Source: Yamagishiella unicocca (taxonomy: Eukaryota > Chlorophyta > Chlorophyceae > Chlamydomonadales > Volvocaceae). From it: a DNA stretch of 64,000 bases. Shown in pieces: positions 11,781 to 25,300 of the stretch. The notes beneath the pieces are model-generated. The model saw only the letters and a list, made by a program, of their open reading frames with translations, ran no database searches and had not been told where the DNA came from. The position numbers were made by a program, and so were the translations under genes. Every line of letters begins with the position of its first letter. Position 1 is the first letter of the stretch. The stretch lies in the NCBI GenBank assembly GCA_003116995.1, contig BDSL01000101.1, forward strand, positions 186,001-250,000. Reading direction: 5' to 3'.

Positions 11781-12292
11781 CCAGGGTCTCCCCAGCGCTG
11801 GCGTCGCCGAGCCAGCAGGGCATGCTAGCGAGGCACATCGGGCACGCACACCGTAACTGGTTGGACAGTGGCACAAGTACGGTATCAGTATCGGCAGCAG
11901 TAGCCGTCAGTAGCTTTGTAGGCAGCCAAGCACATGCGACCCGCCCTGCATTGCCCATAGACTGCAGGTGCCTAGGTCCACCAGCAGGGACACACTTTGC
12001 AGGAATACCTTCTAGATAGAACTGCAGAAGCGAGTCGATCTGGGATAGAACTTGCGTGCGTTTGGATCTTGAGACACATCCGTGAGCGTGCCGGCCCGAG
12101 CCCTCAAGAGGCATTATTGGGGGCAGCGATATGACACCCACTGTACGATAGGTGCTGCGCACCTTCCCCCAGCTGTACCCATCAACTGAGGTTATATCCC
12201 CCGAAAAATTCTCGCAGTTGGGTGGAGCGCGAGGGCAGCGGCACTGTCCTCCAACTGACTTGTGGATCTCATTAGCACTTCGATTAGCAAGT
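11781..12292. repeat. 512-bp tandem duplication, copy 1
   Basis: Begins CCAGGGTCTCCCCAGCGCTG. The next 512 bp repeat it, apparently with one substitution (C at 12170, T at 12682). The minus strand is open over most of the unit but no protein family is recognised in it. Confidence 0.93.
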
Positions 12293-12806
12293 CCAGGGTC
12301 TCCCCAGCGCTGGCGTCGCCGAGCCAGCAGGGCATGCTAGCGAGGCACATCGGGCACGCACACCGTAACTGGTTGGACAGTGGCACAAGTACGGTATCAG
12401 TATCGGCAGCAGTAGCCGTCAGTAGCTTTGTAGGCAGCCAAGCACATGCGACCCGCCCTGCATTGCCCATAGACTGCAGGTGCCTAGGTCCACCAGCAGG
12501 GACACACTTTGCAGGAATACCTTCTAGATAGAACTGCAGAAGCGAGTCGATCTGGGATAGAACTTGCGTGCGTTTGGATCTTGAGACACATCCGTGAGCG
12601 TGCCGGCCCGAGCCCTCAAGAGGCATTATTGGGGGCAGCGATATGACACCCACTGTACGATAGGTGCTGCGCACCTTCCCCTAGCTGTACCCATCAACTG
12701 AGGTTATATCCCCCGAAAAATTCTCGCAGTTGGGTGGAGCGCGAGGGCAGCGGCACTGTCCTCCAACTGACTTGTGGATCTCATTAGCACTTCGATTAGC
12801 AAGTCC
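12293..12806. repeat. 512-bp tandem duplication, copy 2
   Basis: Direct second copy of 11781-12292, offset exactly 512 bp. After the repeat the sequence changes at GTGTGCATTTTC. Confidence 0.93.
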
Positions 12807-12994
12807 GTGTGCATTTTCTCGCTGGTGCGCAACCGACGGCCAGCAGAAGAGGATACGTGCCTCACGGTCTCAATACATTGATGGCTTCTAGGCGCCGGGT
12901 CAGCAAGCGAAACGGAGCAACCGTTTGCCCGGTGGGAAGGCTGATGCCAAAGTTGGCTTCCATATTTATGTCCGATGAAGCGCAGAGATACCAA
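12704..12994 (-). other. Open reading frame of doubtful coding status
   Basis: A minus-strand frame reads across the end of the duplication and ends ...LEDSAAALALHPTARIFRGI. The same C-terminal segment occurs in both copies of the 512-bp repeat. There is no recognised domain or splice context, and it may be a decayed repeat. Not supported as a gene. Confidence 0.15.
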
Positions 12995-13370
12995 GGCGCA
13001 CTATGCGCGAGCCCAGCGCTTGAACGTGAAAGTTGAAAAGTTGACAGAACAATTATAATCCCAATATTAAGCGCCATTAAATCATCGGGAATGCAACGCG
13101 ATTTGCATCCATACCTCAAATTGTGTGCGCGGAGGGCGGAGCCTGCCGCGATTGTATTGTACGGCCAACGCAATCAAATTGCGCAGCTGAGGTTATGTGG
13201 CGATTGTGTCCACTATGCGTGTCTGGTTGTGCTCAGGACTTGGCATAAAAATAACTTCTAAAATGCAGTCCTAGCTGGTCCTAACAGCGCATAGCATGTC
13301 TGCCGGGGCCCCGGCGACAAGGGTCCCATTTGCGATTAGTTAGCAGACATACTTTTCAAAACGATACAGT

Positions 13371-16300
13371 ATGGCTGCGACTACCTTTGTGCTACTGGAG
13401 CCTGAGGAACTCCTTTTCCGCGACGTCAAGCTGTCCCAGGTTCGGGAGATGTTACGTTTGGTGGGGTGTGAGCCAAGCCCCTATACTTTATCGGTCTTTG
13501 GCGACGCTCCTGCAGGTGTATACGCAAACAGTTCGTGTTACGAATACGCTGCGTGCGCCCGTCGAGCTTTCCATAAAGCCTGGTAGCAGCGAGCGCTATA
13601 CCGTCGTCCCAAGCACGCTGCGACTGAGGGCGGGGGAAACTGCTACTGTGGATGTCCGGGTAAAAATCTTGCGCTTCGCGCAGAGACAGAAAGCCGTGGA
13701 GCAGGGTCAGCGGGATGTGTTTCATATCAAGGTATGGTTGTTCGCCGTGGGTACTTGATTTACCCTCTTGAGACGGAAAGAGTCCGCGACCGTAGCCACG
13801 GCGACTTCCAGAGGTTCTATGGAAAGCTTAGCCGGTGTATGTAGACGCAGTCCCCAAGTAAACATTAAAAATGTGCACAGTAAAACCCAGCCCTTGCACC
13901 CTTGCCGAAGCATTCCCTGTCTGCACCTGACGTGTGCCCAACGTAGGGATCACACTTTGACCAGAAATTCTATGCCACGTTCTGGTTATCCCCGGAGCTT
14001 GAGCAACCAGGGAGGGCAAAGCCTGGGCCCACCGCAGCCATCGCCACGGCACAAACGCGTGGCCGGCTGTCTGAAAATGGTTCGAGTCCAAACAGGTACG
14101 AGCCTTTGCAGGAGCAAATGGATCCAATGGAGCTATTATGCCTGTGTCTGGCTTGTGGCTGGCTCTCGACTGCGGCACAGGGCAGTTCAGCCGAGGCACG
14201 ACGGCACTTCCCTTCGTTGCAGGTCCCCCGCGGGTTCACCACCTCGCATGCGAAGGGCAGTCACGAAGAGCGTGAGCTTCGCAAATCCCATCAGCCCACG
14301 CAGCAGCTTTCGCGGCGCCTTCATCTCCGCAGCAGCGGATGACGGCGGGACGGCAAAGCGCAGCGGAAGCGTCGCCGGCAGCGGCTCGCCGCCGCACATC
14401 TACAGCGGCCTGCGCCAGGCTCTAGCTGGCCTGCAGTCTCCGCAGCGAAGCGCCACATTTAACGCCATGGAGGCTGGGGCGCATAACGTCCAGCGCGACG
14501 CACTCGACCGGGCGAACGTCGAGGGCACGGCTACGTTTGCAATCGCCGCAGGCTCAGGATTGCAGACTGCTCCTTGGGGCGTGAGCGCCTCGATTGACTT
14601 TGGGCAATTGGCATCTGGCGGACGCACAGCAGAGGAGCAATACGGAAGCTCTGCTGGCATTATCATCAGTCCAGTGCATGAGCGAGGAGCCGTCGGTCTC
14701 GCCAGCAGCAGCAGGCCGCCTCGTGCGCCCTCACGTTCGCTGCCAGCCTCACCAAGCCGCGACCAGATGATCGGATCAGCGACGGGGGAGCAGGCGACAG
14801 CGGTGGCCGCCGCAGCCGAGCCGATGTGGGGACCTGCTGCTGGGCCTGGCGCCGGGAGCAGTGGCGCGAAGGCCCTCATGCTGACTGGGAGTGCGGGCCT
14901 GGCGCCGCCGTGGGTGTCACGTGTACCCAACCCGTCAGCCCCAGCTCCAGGTAGCGCCGCGAGCTCGGCCACCAACTCACCCAGCGGTCGCTTCGAGCAG
15001 CAGACAGTCGCGCGAGGAGGTGGAGTGTCTCCACAACGGCGGTACGATTTCAACGACTGGAGTCCTAGCCGCGACCGATCTCCTCCGCGGTATGACGCGG
15101 ATCGTCGGCTTCACGATACGCAATCCAGCCCTGGGTATGTAGGGAGGAGCATGCATAAACTGCAGCGTGTACGCCGCCTAAAAGTGTGCTAGGCTCGTTT
15201 TTTGAAGGCATGTTCGCAGCACTGACCCTCGTACCACAACTGTGTCCTCAGGACGCGAGCGGCTAGCCTAGCTGAGAGGCATCACCTGCTGCAGATTGAC
15301 TCGGAGGAAGCTCGCTGGCGGATCCAAAAGGAGACTGAGGAGCGGCAATTCCTGGAGGTGGGAGGTTTGGGGCCGTGGTTACAGTGTTTTGTAACCCAAA
15401 CAGGGCAACAGCAGATAGGACCCCAGATGGACGCGGCGCGTCCTGCTTGAGAATACGTCTAATGTTCCCCCTGCCACTTCCCCTGCACAACACCTGCATC
15501 CATTCAATTCCCAGGAGGAGGCCCGTGCCCTCGGCCTCCACCTGGCGCGTGACAGCATCGAGTTGCTCGGGGCAGAAGCTGAGCGCATGCGAGGGCGGTT
15601 CGCGAGCCCCGTCAGGCCAACAACCGCATCCTTTCTGCGGCCTCACATGGAGACGGTCTCCCCTAGTGGCGACTCAGCCAGGCAGGGGCACAGTCCCATC
15701 CGCAGCAGAAGCCCAGAGGCGCTGCTACAACCCCTACCAAACCGGCTATCGGCCCAGGTGGAGGAGAGGGCGGCTGCACGGCAAGCCCGGCATAACCTCT
15801 TTGGAGGCCAAGGCGGCAACGCAGCTGGGGCTGCTGCGGGAGGGCGAGGGGACAACCGCGCGGCCAGAGCGCTGGATGGCACTGTCGGAGCCGCAGCCGC
15901 CATGCAGACAGTTGTGCGGCGCTCGAGCGACGGATGGGCGACTGGACAGTCGCCTTTCCCTGCCGACACTCCTTCCTCCCACCCGTACGCCAGCGTACAG
16001 GGATCAGCGCTGACGAGTGTGCGAGTGAGTTGTGCGGACACGTACCAGCGCAGCATAGGGGTCGGAGCAGTGGCCGCTGCACATCGCACTGTAGGAAGCG
16101 ACGGTGCTGTAGCAGCGAGTCGGCACGTGCACAATCCGAGCAGGCTCCGCGGTCCTTGCGCATCCAAGCGAAAGTGACTGCAGCCGAGTACCCGACGTTA
16201 TTGTTGCATAGGCTTCGCCCAAAATCCATCGTAATGGTCGCACTCTTAATGTTGCTGGGTTCCGGCTATTTCAGCTTTTTGTTTCTTCCGGGGCGACTGC

Positions 16301-19300
16301 AGGCGCGATCCCTTCCTCTAGAGCCACGGGGGGACTCCCTGGAGGTGCAGCTCAGGATACAGACGCTGGAGCGGCAGCAAGCCTCAATGCGGCGCACAAT
16401 CGAACAGCAGCAGGAGGTGCTCAGAGACAAAGCATCGTTGCTCCAAGCGCTGCAAGCGCAGCTCAAGGTGCGCGTCGCACCTTCCGGTCCCATAGCTATA
16501 AGGGCTGTTCCATGGCGGAGGTTCCCGGCAAGGCGAACGTTGCGAACCTATGCCTCCACAACGAAGCATCATCCCATGCGCCAAGCTGAACCGAGGGTGC
16601 CTGTGTAGCAGCCGAAAATCGGCTGGCATCCTAAGCGTCTGATCTGCGTTGCCTGACGTGACCCTCATGCAGACGGCCGAGACGGAGCTGAAGGCTCAGG
16701 CAGTAGTCCGGTCAGGTGGGTGTCGGCTGCGTTAGTGCAGTGCGCAGTGGGCGGGGCAAGCGTGCGTGCCCGACACTGCTACAGCTGTGGGATAGAGGGG
16801 ACTCAAACTGCGACTGTCGAGTTATCCTCCCGACATGGGAGTGCTACCGTTCCCTGTGCCCGCTGGCTAATGGAGCATACACCCCGTTGTGCAGGCTCTC
16901 CCTCTCGGCGGGTGGCTGATGAGCAGTCGGTGTTGATGAGCGAGCGAAACTCTCTGGCTGCGCGCCTGGCTGACGCGGAGGCAGCTCTGGCCGGCAGCCG
17001 GGAGGAGGCGGCGGCGCTCCGGCGGTTGCAGTTGGAGCTGCAGTCGCGACAACCTGAAGTGACCCGTGCGGTGGACGCCGCCCTGATGCGGGAGCAAGCC
17101 CTGCAAGACGAGCGCAATAGGAAGGTATGCTGGGCATAGCGTAGGAATCATATCACTTCTTGCTCCCTTCAACTCGTCCTGTTTGGTTGCGGCATCGCGT
17201 GGTTTGTCGGCCAAAAACGGGGCCACATGCGACCAGGGACAAAATAAGGTGCAAGGTTGTAGGGGATGGTCGAGCTCAAAAACGCGTTCTCTCTCTCGGC
17301 TTGGCTGTCCTCTCCTGCTGCCTTGATGCCGTGAGCAAACATAACATGGCAGCGTCAACGGAGCGCATCCCACTGCGTTTTGCTCCCCCAAACCCAGGCT
17401 CTGGAGCTGCTGGTGAGCAAGGACGCTCGCATCACGGAGTTAGAGGATCAGGTCGGGGAGCTGCAGCGCCGTAACGAGCAGCTACGGGCGCACGCATCAG
17501 AGCTGCAGGAGCGGGTGCGTGCAGCTGAGGCGCAGGTGCGATGAGGGAAGAAAGCTTCCCGTACGACGCGATCTAGTACGGTAGACTCGTGCCTCGCGGT
17601 GTGGTAATAACCTGAACATCTGATGACGTGTTTGCGCGCGCTTATCGGCAGGTGGTCAACGTGATGCGTCAGAAGGAGGCCCTTGTGGAGACATCGCAGC
17701 AGGAAAGGCAACACGCTGAGAGTGTCATCGTAAGCTTTAAGTTAAAGCCGGCGTCTTATCGCTTGATTCCCGTGGGGTACAGATCGTGAGATATTGCGTG
17801 CTTTTCCTCTTGTTTCGCCGTTGAAAGGCCGATCTGGAGAGCCGCCTGGCGGCGGGCGACTGCCTGAGCGTGGAGCTTTCGGCAGCACAGGAGCGGGCGG
17901 CAGCCGCCGATGAGCGCACTGCGGAGGCCGAGCGGAGGTTGGCGGCTGCCGAGCACCGGGCGGTGGAGGCGGAAGCACGCGTACACGGCATGGAGGCGGT
18001 GCGGCGCCAAGTGTTGCACCAGCGCGACCAGCACGTGGACACGGCCCTGGCGATGGCGGAGGTTGGTACTAGAGAAGGGTTCGGTACTGCACGTGCGGAC
18101 TTGACTTGTTGCCATCAGCTGATTTGTGGAGATCAGCTGCAGGTGATTGTACCGCCCCCGGTTTGCTCTGTGTCAAAAGACCGTGCATCCTCGCTCTTGA
18201 TGTGTAGGAGCTAAGGTCGCGGAGCGCGATGCTTCAGGATCAGCACGCCGAGGCCATGCGAGTGCAGGCAGATTCGCATCGCCAGCAGGTGAAATGGTTT
18301 CGGGGCAAGCGCCGACAAGTCGGGATCGAGCAGTGCACCTACACTCTCACGCCCGTGGCCATGTTCCCCTTCCCATTGCTGCATGTGTTTTCCTCCCCTG
18401 GTCTCTTACCGCTCCAATTGCTCTAACCTTGCGCCTGGCCGCCTGGCGATCCGCTTTGCGTAGATTGCCGTACTGGAAGCCAGGACATTCGAGTTGGCCA
18501 GGGAGCTCTCCCGCGTTCAAGCTGGGCCTGTGGCGAGCCTCACAAAGGCCGCAGGCTTCGGCGGCCAGGTCACGGCTGTGGACGGCTCCGTCCGGCCGCG
18601 CAGTGCCGAGCCCGCTGGGGCTAGCGGAACTCCCGTGAAGAACCAGCGGGAGGGCCGTGCCGCTGACTTCAGTAAGTCTCCGACACCGCGTGACAGGGCA
18701 GACCTGGAGGCTGCATACGCAAGGCTGGAAGCGGAGGTGCAGGTGCTACGGCGGCAGTTGACGGTGTCGACTTGGTCTTCAAAAGGTGCGGCTGTGAGCT
18801 CATGCGACGCGTGTCCACGCGTCTTCTGCCCACGCTGATCCGCGTGAGTCCATCACAGCACGTGTGCCGAACCTTGTGTGTCCATTCCTCTTACGCGTGA
18901 TGATCTTGATAGCCCTCGCGACGACGAGTGCTGGGATGCATCTAACCACCACTTGTCGACCTGAACGCTCATCCTCGTTCACCCTGCTCAAATGCATGCC
19001 ATGCAGAACGCGCGTGGGAACAGGCGGAGCTGGACCGCCTGCGCACGCTAGCATCGGAGCGGGATGTGGAGGTTGCTGAGCTGATGTCACAGCTGGAAGT
19101 GCTTAAGGCACGCGCCAGTGCCGGCGCCAGTCCTGGAAGGCACGGACAGGGCACGGCGCCTGCCGGTCGCCGGGCTACGAACACCGCAGCTACCTCGCCC
19201 GCAGTGTCACCCTCGCAAGCCAACACATCCAGACCATCCGCCGCCTTTGCGTCTCCGGTGCGGGGCCGCCAGCAGCCGGCCTTGCCCGGCGGTGGCGGCC

Positions 19301-22300
19301 GTTCGCGGTCCTCGGAACGCGACTTGGTCAGCGAGGACGGCCAGGCGGTAGTCGTCGAGGCCCTCCGGAGGCAGCTCGTCAAGAGCGAAGCTGCGCTTCG
19401 AGGCACTCAAGAGCGCCTGGCGATGATGGAGGCACGCGCCGCTGTGGCGCAGGAGACTGCTGGGAAGGGTACGATGCATTTGCTGTTGCTGCACCCGAAG
19501 CAGGCCATGGCTGAGGGAGTTATAGGTGGCAGCTGGCTGGAACGATGTCTTCCCCTAGCCTCTGAGGTGCTGCGACCACAGGTCCCTACATTTGACCGCC
19601 CATCCCCAATGACGTAGCCCAGCTAGTTTCGAGAGCCTTCGCGCGGCAAGGGATCGCTCGCTGCTGCCTCCTTACCCGGATATGGTGCCCCTCCTCGCGC
19701 CGTTGCCTTGAACCCGACGTGGCGTGGATCTCCAGGCGAGCAGCAGTTGGAGTCCGTGCACCGAACCATGATGGGTTCCGCACTGGAGCACCAACGTCTG
19801 CAGCAGGAGCTTGACAGCGCTCGCGCAGCCGCCGCACGGCTTAGCGGCCATATCAACGACCTCGCCCTGGCCGAGCAGGTGAGGGAGGGAGCCATGCGGA
19901 GCACCGCAGCTGGGAACAGGTTGCCTGAAGGTTCCGGCACTGGGTGCTTCATCCGCATGTGGCTCACTCCTTCGACGATCACGCCTAATTATATGCGCGC
20001 GGGTGCCCGCTGACCCTGACTTCCATGCTTGGTGGTTTCTTGACGGCCGCGTAGGTTGCGCGCGCGGAGGTGGAAGCTGCGAAGGCAAAGCTTGGCCAGC
20101 TTCAGGTGCGGTGTCCGAAGAGCAAACTGCATAGCAGGAGTAATTGCGTGCTCTTTGAAGCCCCAAAAAACGTCTTGGGGTGGCCCCATGCTGCACCAGC
20201 CCTACTCGGGCCGCCTTTTGCTCTTTGTCTAGACACGTGCTCGCACCCTCGTGTTTTGCAGGAGCTTCACACGGCAGAGACGTCAGCCCTTCAGGACCGT
20301 CTTCAGCGAGTTGTTGAGCACTTGGCCACTACACAGCCCGAGGTATGGTCGCTCTGCGAAAGTTTCATGCTTCGAAGGAGCAATTGTTTAACACAGTTGT
20401 ACGGCGTGTCACAACTGTCTGCGTGGCTCTCATGGAAGCTGACTGCTGCTCCACTTGTCTGCAGGTCATGCAAGTCTTATTGGGTCCTGACTACTCAGCC
20501 AACCTCCCTGCCTTGACACGAAACATGGGAAGCCTTTCATACGATTCCGCCGAGCCTAGGCGCCCCCATGGAGCTGGTCGGGCTGGTGACCCCGCGCTGC
20601 CTCAAAAGCTGGCTGGCGGCTCTGGTTCACTGCTGAGCCGTGAGCGGGAGCTGGAGAAGGCGGTGGATGCGGCTGAGACTGCGGTGGCGGTGATGCAGGA
20701 CCGATTACTTGCCGGGCTTAAAGCAGCTGCGGACTCCTGCGAGGAGGCGGCGCGTGTGCGGCGGGAAGCTGAGTGGGAGCGCGATCGGCTGGAAGCAGAG
20801 GTGGGTGCGCCTGCGAAAGCAGCCCAGGACGGGCCTCTTGGCCGTCATGGCAAACTAAACGGTGTGCAGGAGCACATGTTGCTCGCATACTGCAGGTCAG
20901 GGGCGGGGCGCAATTGTTGCTGCACGGCACGGCAGCGCATGTCGGATTGTAAATTTGTTTGCAGACGCATGACAGAACCCTTCTTACCACGGCCCGCAGG
21001 TCCGCTCCGCCCGTGAAGATGGCTCGCTGCGCGTGCGCAACCTCGAAGAGACCGTCACGCGACTGAGTGCGCGCGGCGGCGACGCGGCACAGGCGCTGGC
21101 GCGGTCCATGGCGGAGGCAGACGGAGCAGTTCGGCGCGAGTCTCGCCTGCGGTCGGAGCTGACCCTGGCGCAGCAGGCCGCCCAGCGGTCCAACATGCAG
21201 GCAGCGGAGCTGAGGTTGGTCACGTCCGGGAGCTATGATTGCTGGGGCTCATTGCTCAGATGCACCCGTGTGTCTTGTGGCACCGCGGTTGAGAGCTTAA
21301 TCAGCTGCGTGGCGTAGGTTGTAACCACATACCGCAACACGCAGGCTTCAGCTGCGAGACTGCGAGCAAGCCCTACGGGAGGCTCAGGTGTACGGTGGGC
21401 TGCTGTCACTCTTTCAGGAAGCCGAAAGCGCGGGCACGGGTGAAGCACCTGTGGCCCGCACGGTCGTGGCTAACCCGGGAGTAGCCGCGCCACAGGCGCC
21501 GTCGCCACGGGATAGGGGTACCTTGCCAGGCGGGGTGGCTGGACCCTCCCCTGCATCCCGCACACTGGGCACGCCAGGCGGCGTCAGCCAGCCGCTGCTA
21601 AACGCGCAGCTGGAAGACAAGCTCCGGCAGCAGGCAGTGGAATTGGGCAGGCGGCAACAGGTGCGGGTGAGCTTGTGACACCATCATGAGGTAGTTTCTT
21701 GACGGAGTCTTGGGATCGCTGGCAACCTCACAACGGCCTTCCAATTACCGTATTGCCACCAGGTCATTGCTCGGTTGGTGGAGGTCGCGGAGAGGGCTCA
21801 GGCTGAGGCCGCTGACACGCAGGCTGAGCTTAACATGCTCAAACAGGTAACGGCTTGAGCGAGGCACTGGTGCTTGTGGTTTTGCGTCTTGTGGCAACCG
21901 AAGGCAGTTGCAGACCAACCTGCCTCTTGCAGGCGTTGCCGGACCCTAAGCAGCACCTACACCAGCAATATGCTGAGGTTCAGCGCAGGCTGGGGGCTAC
22001 GGAGGCCGAGCTCCGCGCATGCAGGTGGGTGGGATTGATCTGACCCACGGGTCACATTTGGCCTAGTGCGGCCCTGATTCGCAGGCGGAAAGCTGGCAGT
22101 CGTGGATTGAGAAGGCGTGGCAGCCTTCGTCTTGAGGAATTCCGGGTTGTTGGGCCCTGACGGTCATTCGCAGGGACGCCAAGTCGGCGACCGAGTTGGA
22201 AGTGTCTAGGTTGAAGCAACAGTTGGCGGAGGGTGCCAGAGAGCTCGATGTGGCGTCCGAACGACTGGCGGCTTGCGAGCGCGAGGTCGCCGCGAAAGAG

Positions 22301-25300
22301 GAGGCAGCCGCTCGCAAAGCGGTGGAGGTGAGTGCCTCCAGGCGATTGGGTTCGGACCCGATCAAGAAAGCATACCAAAGCGCTACGTGCAACATATTTA
22401 TGAAGCTGCGGTATCTTGTCCCTACCAACCGAGGTGCGGTTTGCGTCGCGCCGTGCAACGTGTTACAGGTTCGGGGTGCCATGAGCAAGGAGGTGGCGCT
22501 GCTCAGTCGCCGCGCAGCTGAGGCGCAAAGGGCGGCAGACGAGGCTGACGCAAGGGCACGCGAGCTGGACACGCAGCTGGGCAACCTGCGGGCAGAGATC
22601 GCAGAAGCCAGGGTGGGTGCAAAGGCTGCGACTGGTCGCACTTAGCCTCCTTGGCTTTGCATGGTTCTGTTTCACTGAGTCACGCGTTGACAATCTAGTG
22701 CAAAGCCTGTGATGAATATTTGAGAGCAATTGCAAGTGTATCGGCTGCTCGCCCTTCCATAAGTTGGCGTGTGCCACTGGCGCGCAGGCTGAGCTGGATG
22801 CGCAATCTGCTGAGATGCGCCAGGTGCGCATGAAGGGCCGAGAGGAGCAGCGGGCAGCAGACGAGGCGATTCGGCAGGCTAAAAGGTGGGGCCGGAGGGA
22901 AGGGCATGCATTCAGCGTCGCTGAGGGCTAGACGGCTGGAGTGGGGCCCTTAGGGGAACGCTTGTAACCTTCGATCTCCATAGCCAGTGTTCCATGTCGT
23001 CGAGAGCTGATGCACGCCCTGTGGACATCGGTGCTATGCACACCATCCTGTCGGCAGGTCCGCTGAGGTCGCAAAGCAGGAAGCTCAGGAGAGGCGCTCG
23101 CAATTGTCCATCATGATGGAGACAATCGAGGTGCTGCAGGTGCGCGTGGCAGTGGACAACAAAGTGTCAGCTGGGGAGGGGGTTACTTTACCTGTACGGT
23201 AGACCAATGATAGTGCAGTCTGAGTTGCACCGTAATCCACGTACGTGTTGAGTCTCGGAGCGTTTAGTGCGTTGCCAATTTTTGGCGATGGTTGTTAGGG
23301 ACACTGACATGCCAGCAACGCACTTGAGGGGAGCATTCGTATTCGCTGAGGTGGTGCGCAAGCAAGCCTTTTATGCTCAACACGTTATGCCATTATCGCC
23401 CTGCACAGGCTGGCAACCCTGGGGAGCGGGAGCAGCGTATTGTCTCCCTCACAGCACAGCTCTCGGCGATCACAAGCAGGGAGGGCTTGGCGGAGCAGCG
23501 AGCTCACGGCCTGCTGGTAGGAGCGCCCGTCCTAGATGCCGCTCATTCCATCCAGCTATGGTGCCCATGTATGATGCAACAGTACCCTTGCCATGGCGGA
23601 CAGATGATGCCAGGGTAGGGTATGCTACGCTTGTTTTCTTACATTGGAATATGGGTTTTAACCCAGAAGCCCTTCCCGACCTCATCCTTTGACGTGCTTG
23701 TGCGCAAGCACACCCCAGGCTGACGCTGAGGCGAGCGGCTCCCGGGCGCAGCAGCTGCAATCCGAAGTCACTGAGACGAGCCAGCAGGTGGCACGGCTTG
23801 AGCAGCAGTTGGCGGCCTCGGCATCAAGCCGCATGATGCTAGAGGGAGAGTTGTCAGCTGTCAGGTCTGATGTCAGGACCAGGTGAGTCGCGGGGGGTGT
23901 CCGGTGGGAGGACTTGCAAGGCATGGCACAGGTGCGTCCGGACGATTCCTCCATGCCCTCTTCGGCCACATGGGTGTCGAGGCGGCTGCGTTGTTGTCCA
24001 GGCGTGCGGCTTGCAATGCTGCCTGTCCTTTACTTGCCCGAGCAGAGGCGTCGCCTGCTAGCCTGCCTGCCCGTACATAGGGCCCTGTTGCCCCCACGGA
24101 TCCATTCCACCACCAGGGATGCAGCTACCCTGCGAGCCGCCCGGGAATTGGACGACCGGGAGCAGCGCGTGGCATTCTTGGAGGGCGAAGTGGAGGCCCT
24201 GCGCCGCGCCCTCAACGATGGCCAGTCGCGCCATGCGGAGCAGTTGGCAAGGTACGCACGCCGTGTGGACGTGATCCGGAAGAGGGCTGATTTGACGGCT
24301 ATACATGCATTGAGCGCCCTCCCATAGTAACCAAATTGGTGTCGCCCTACTGTAACAACCAAAATGTGTCGCCTCACAGGGAACGTGAGGAGTCGGCGGC
24401 CGCGACCAGACAAGCACGTGCGGAGAGCAGTGCGGCGGCGGCAGCAGGATCCCAAGCGGCTCGCTTGGAGCGGTTCCAGGTACGCCGCCGTCGAAGCCAT
24501 CTGATAACTTATACGCATCAACGTTGCGGCTTTAGCAAACTAATCCCGCGCTCCTCTTGTGGCTGCAGGCTTCGCTGGATGAGCTAGTGGCGTGGATAGA
24601 GTCCCGCACTCATCAGCAACCGTCACCAGTTTTGCCTGGCATCGACGGTTCAGACGATGTCCCTTTCGCCTCCACGCCGGCCTTGGACTCGCCCGCCGCT
24701 GCGGGAAGCGTGCTCATCACTGCCATGCAGCGCCTCACGGTAGGCGGGCCGCTGTTGAAACAGCAACATAGCTCCTGGTAATCCCCTGAATCCCCGCACC
24801 GAACCTAACACGGTCACGCTTGTTAGGCACTTGCGCTGGAATCGGAGCGCGAGTACCTGGTCGCGTCAACCGACGCCCGCCTGTACCGCACGGAGAGCCG
24901 TTGGGCCTGGTCCCGGGCGCATAAGCTGCAATGGGCCCTTGAGCAGCGGACGGGCGAGTGGCAGGTCGCGCAGGTGCGGCTGCGGGGCTACTTGGCGTGT
25001 GGGTCACCTATAGCAGTCGGTTACAACCGTTGGCGTGACCCATGGGTCGTCTCTTAGGCAACGGCCAAGTACATCGCCACCCCTCGCCGTGAAATTGTTG
25101 GGTCGCGCTCCCTCACTCCGTGCGTGTGGCCGCACGTCTGCTTTCGCGCTCACGTGTTGCAGGCAAGGGTGCAGCAGCTGGAGCGCGCCATGGGGCGCCG
25201 CAGCGAAGAGGCTGCGGTCCATGCGTTGGAGCAGGTCGCCCTGCAGGACAAGCAGCTGGCAACGATCAACGAACGGCTTCAAGTGGGTATCCTTACCTGC

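Noticed and set aside
11755..12674. Duplicated minus-strand open frames (MRSTYRTVGVISLPP...) as paralogous genes
   Set aside because: They exist because the DNA is duplicated; no domain, no splice signals and no flanking exons were found.
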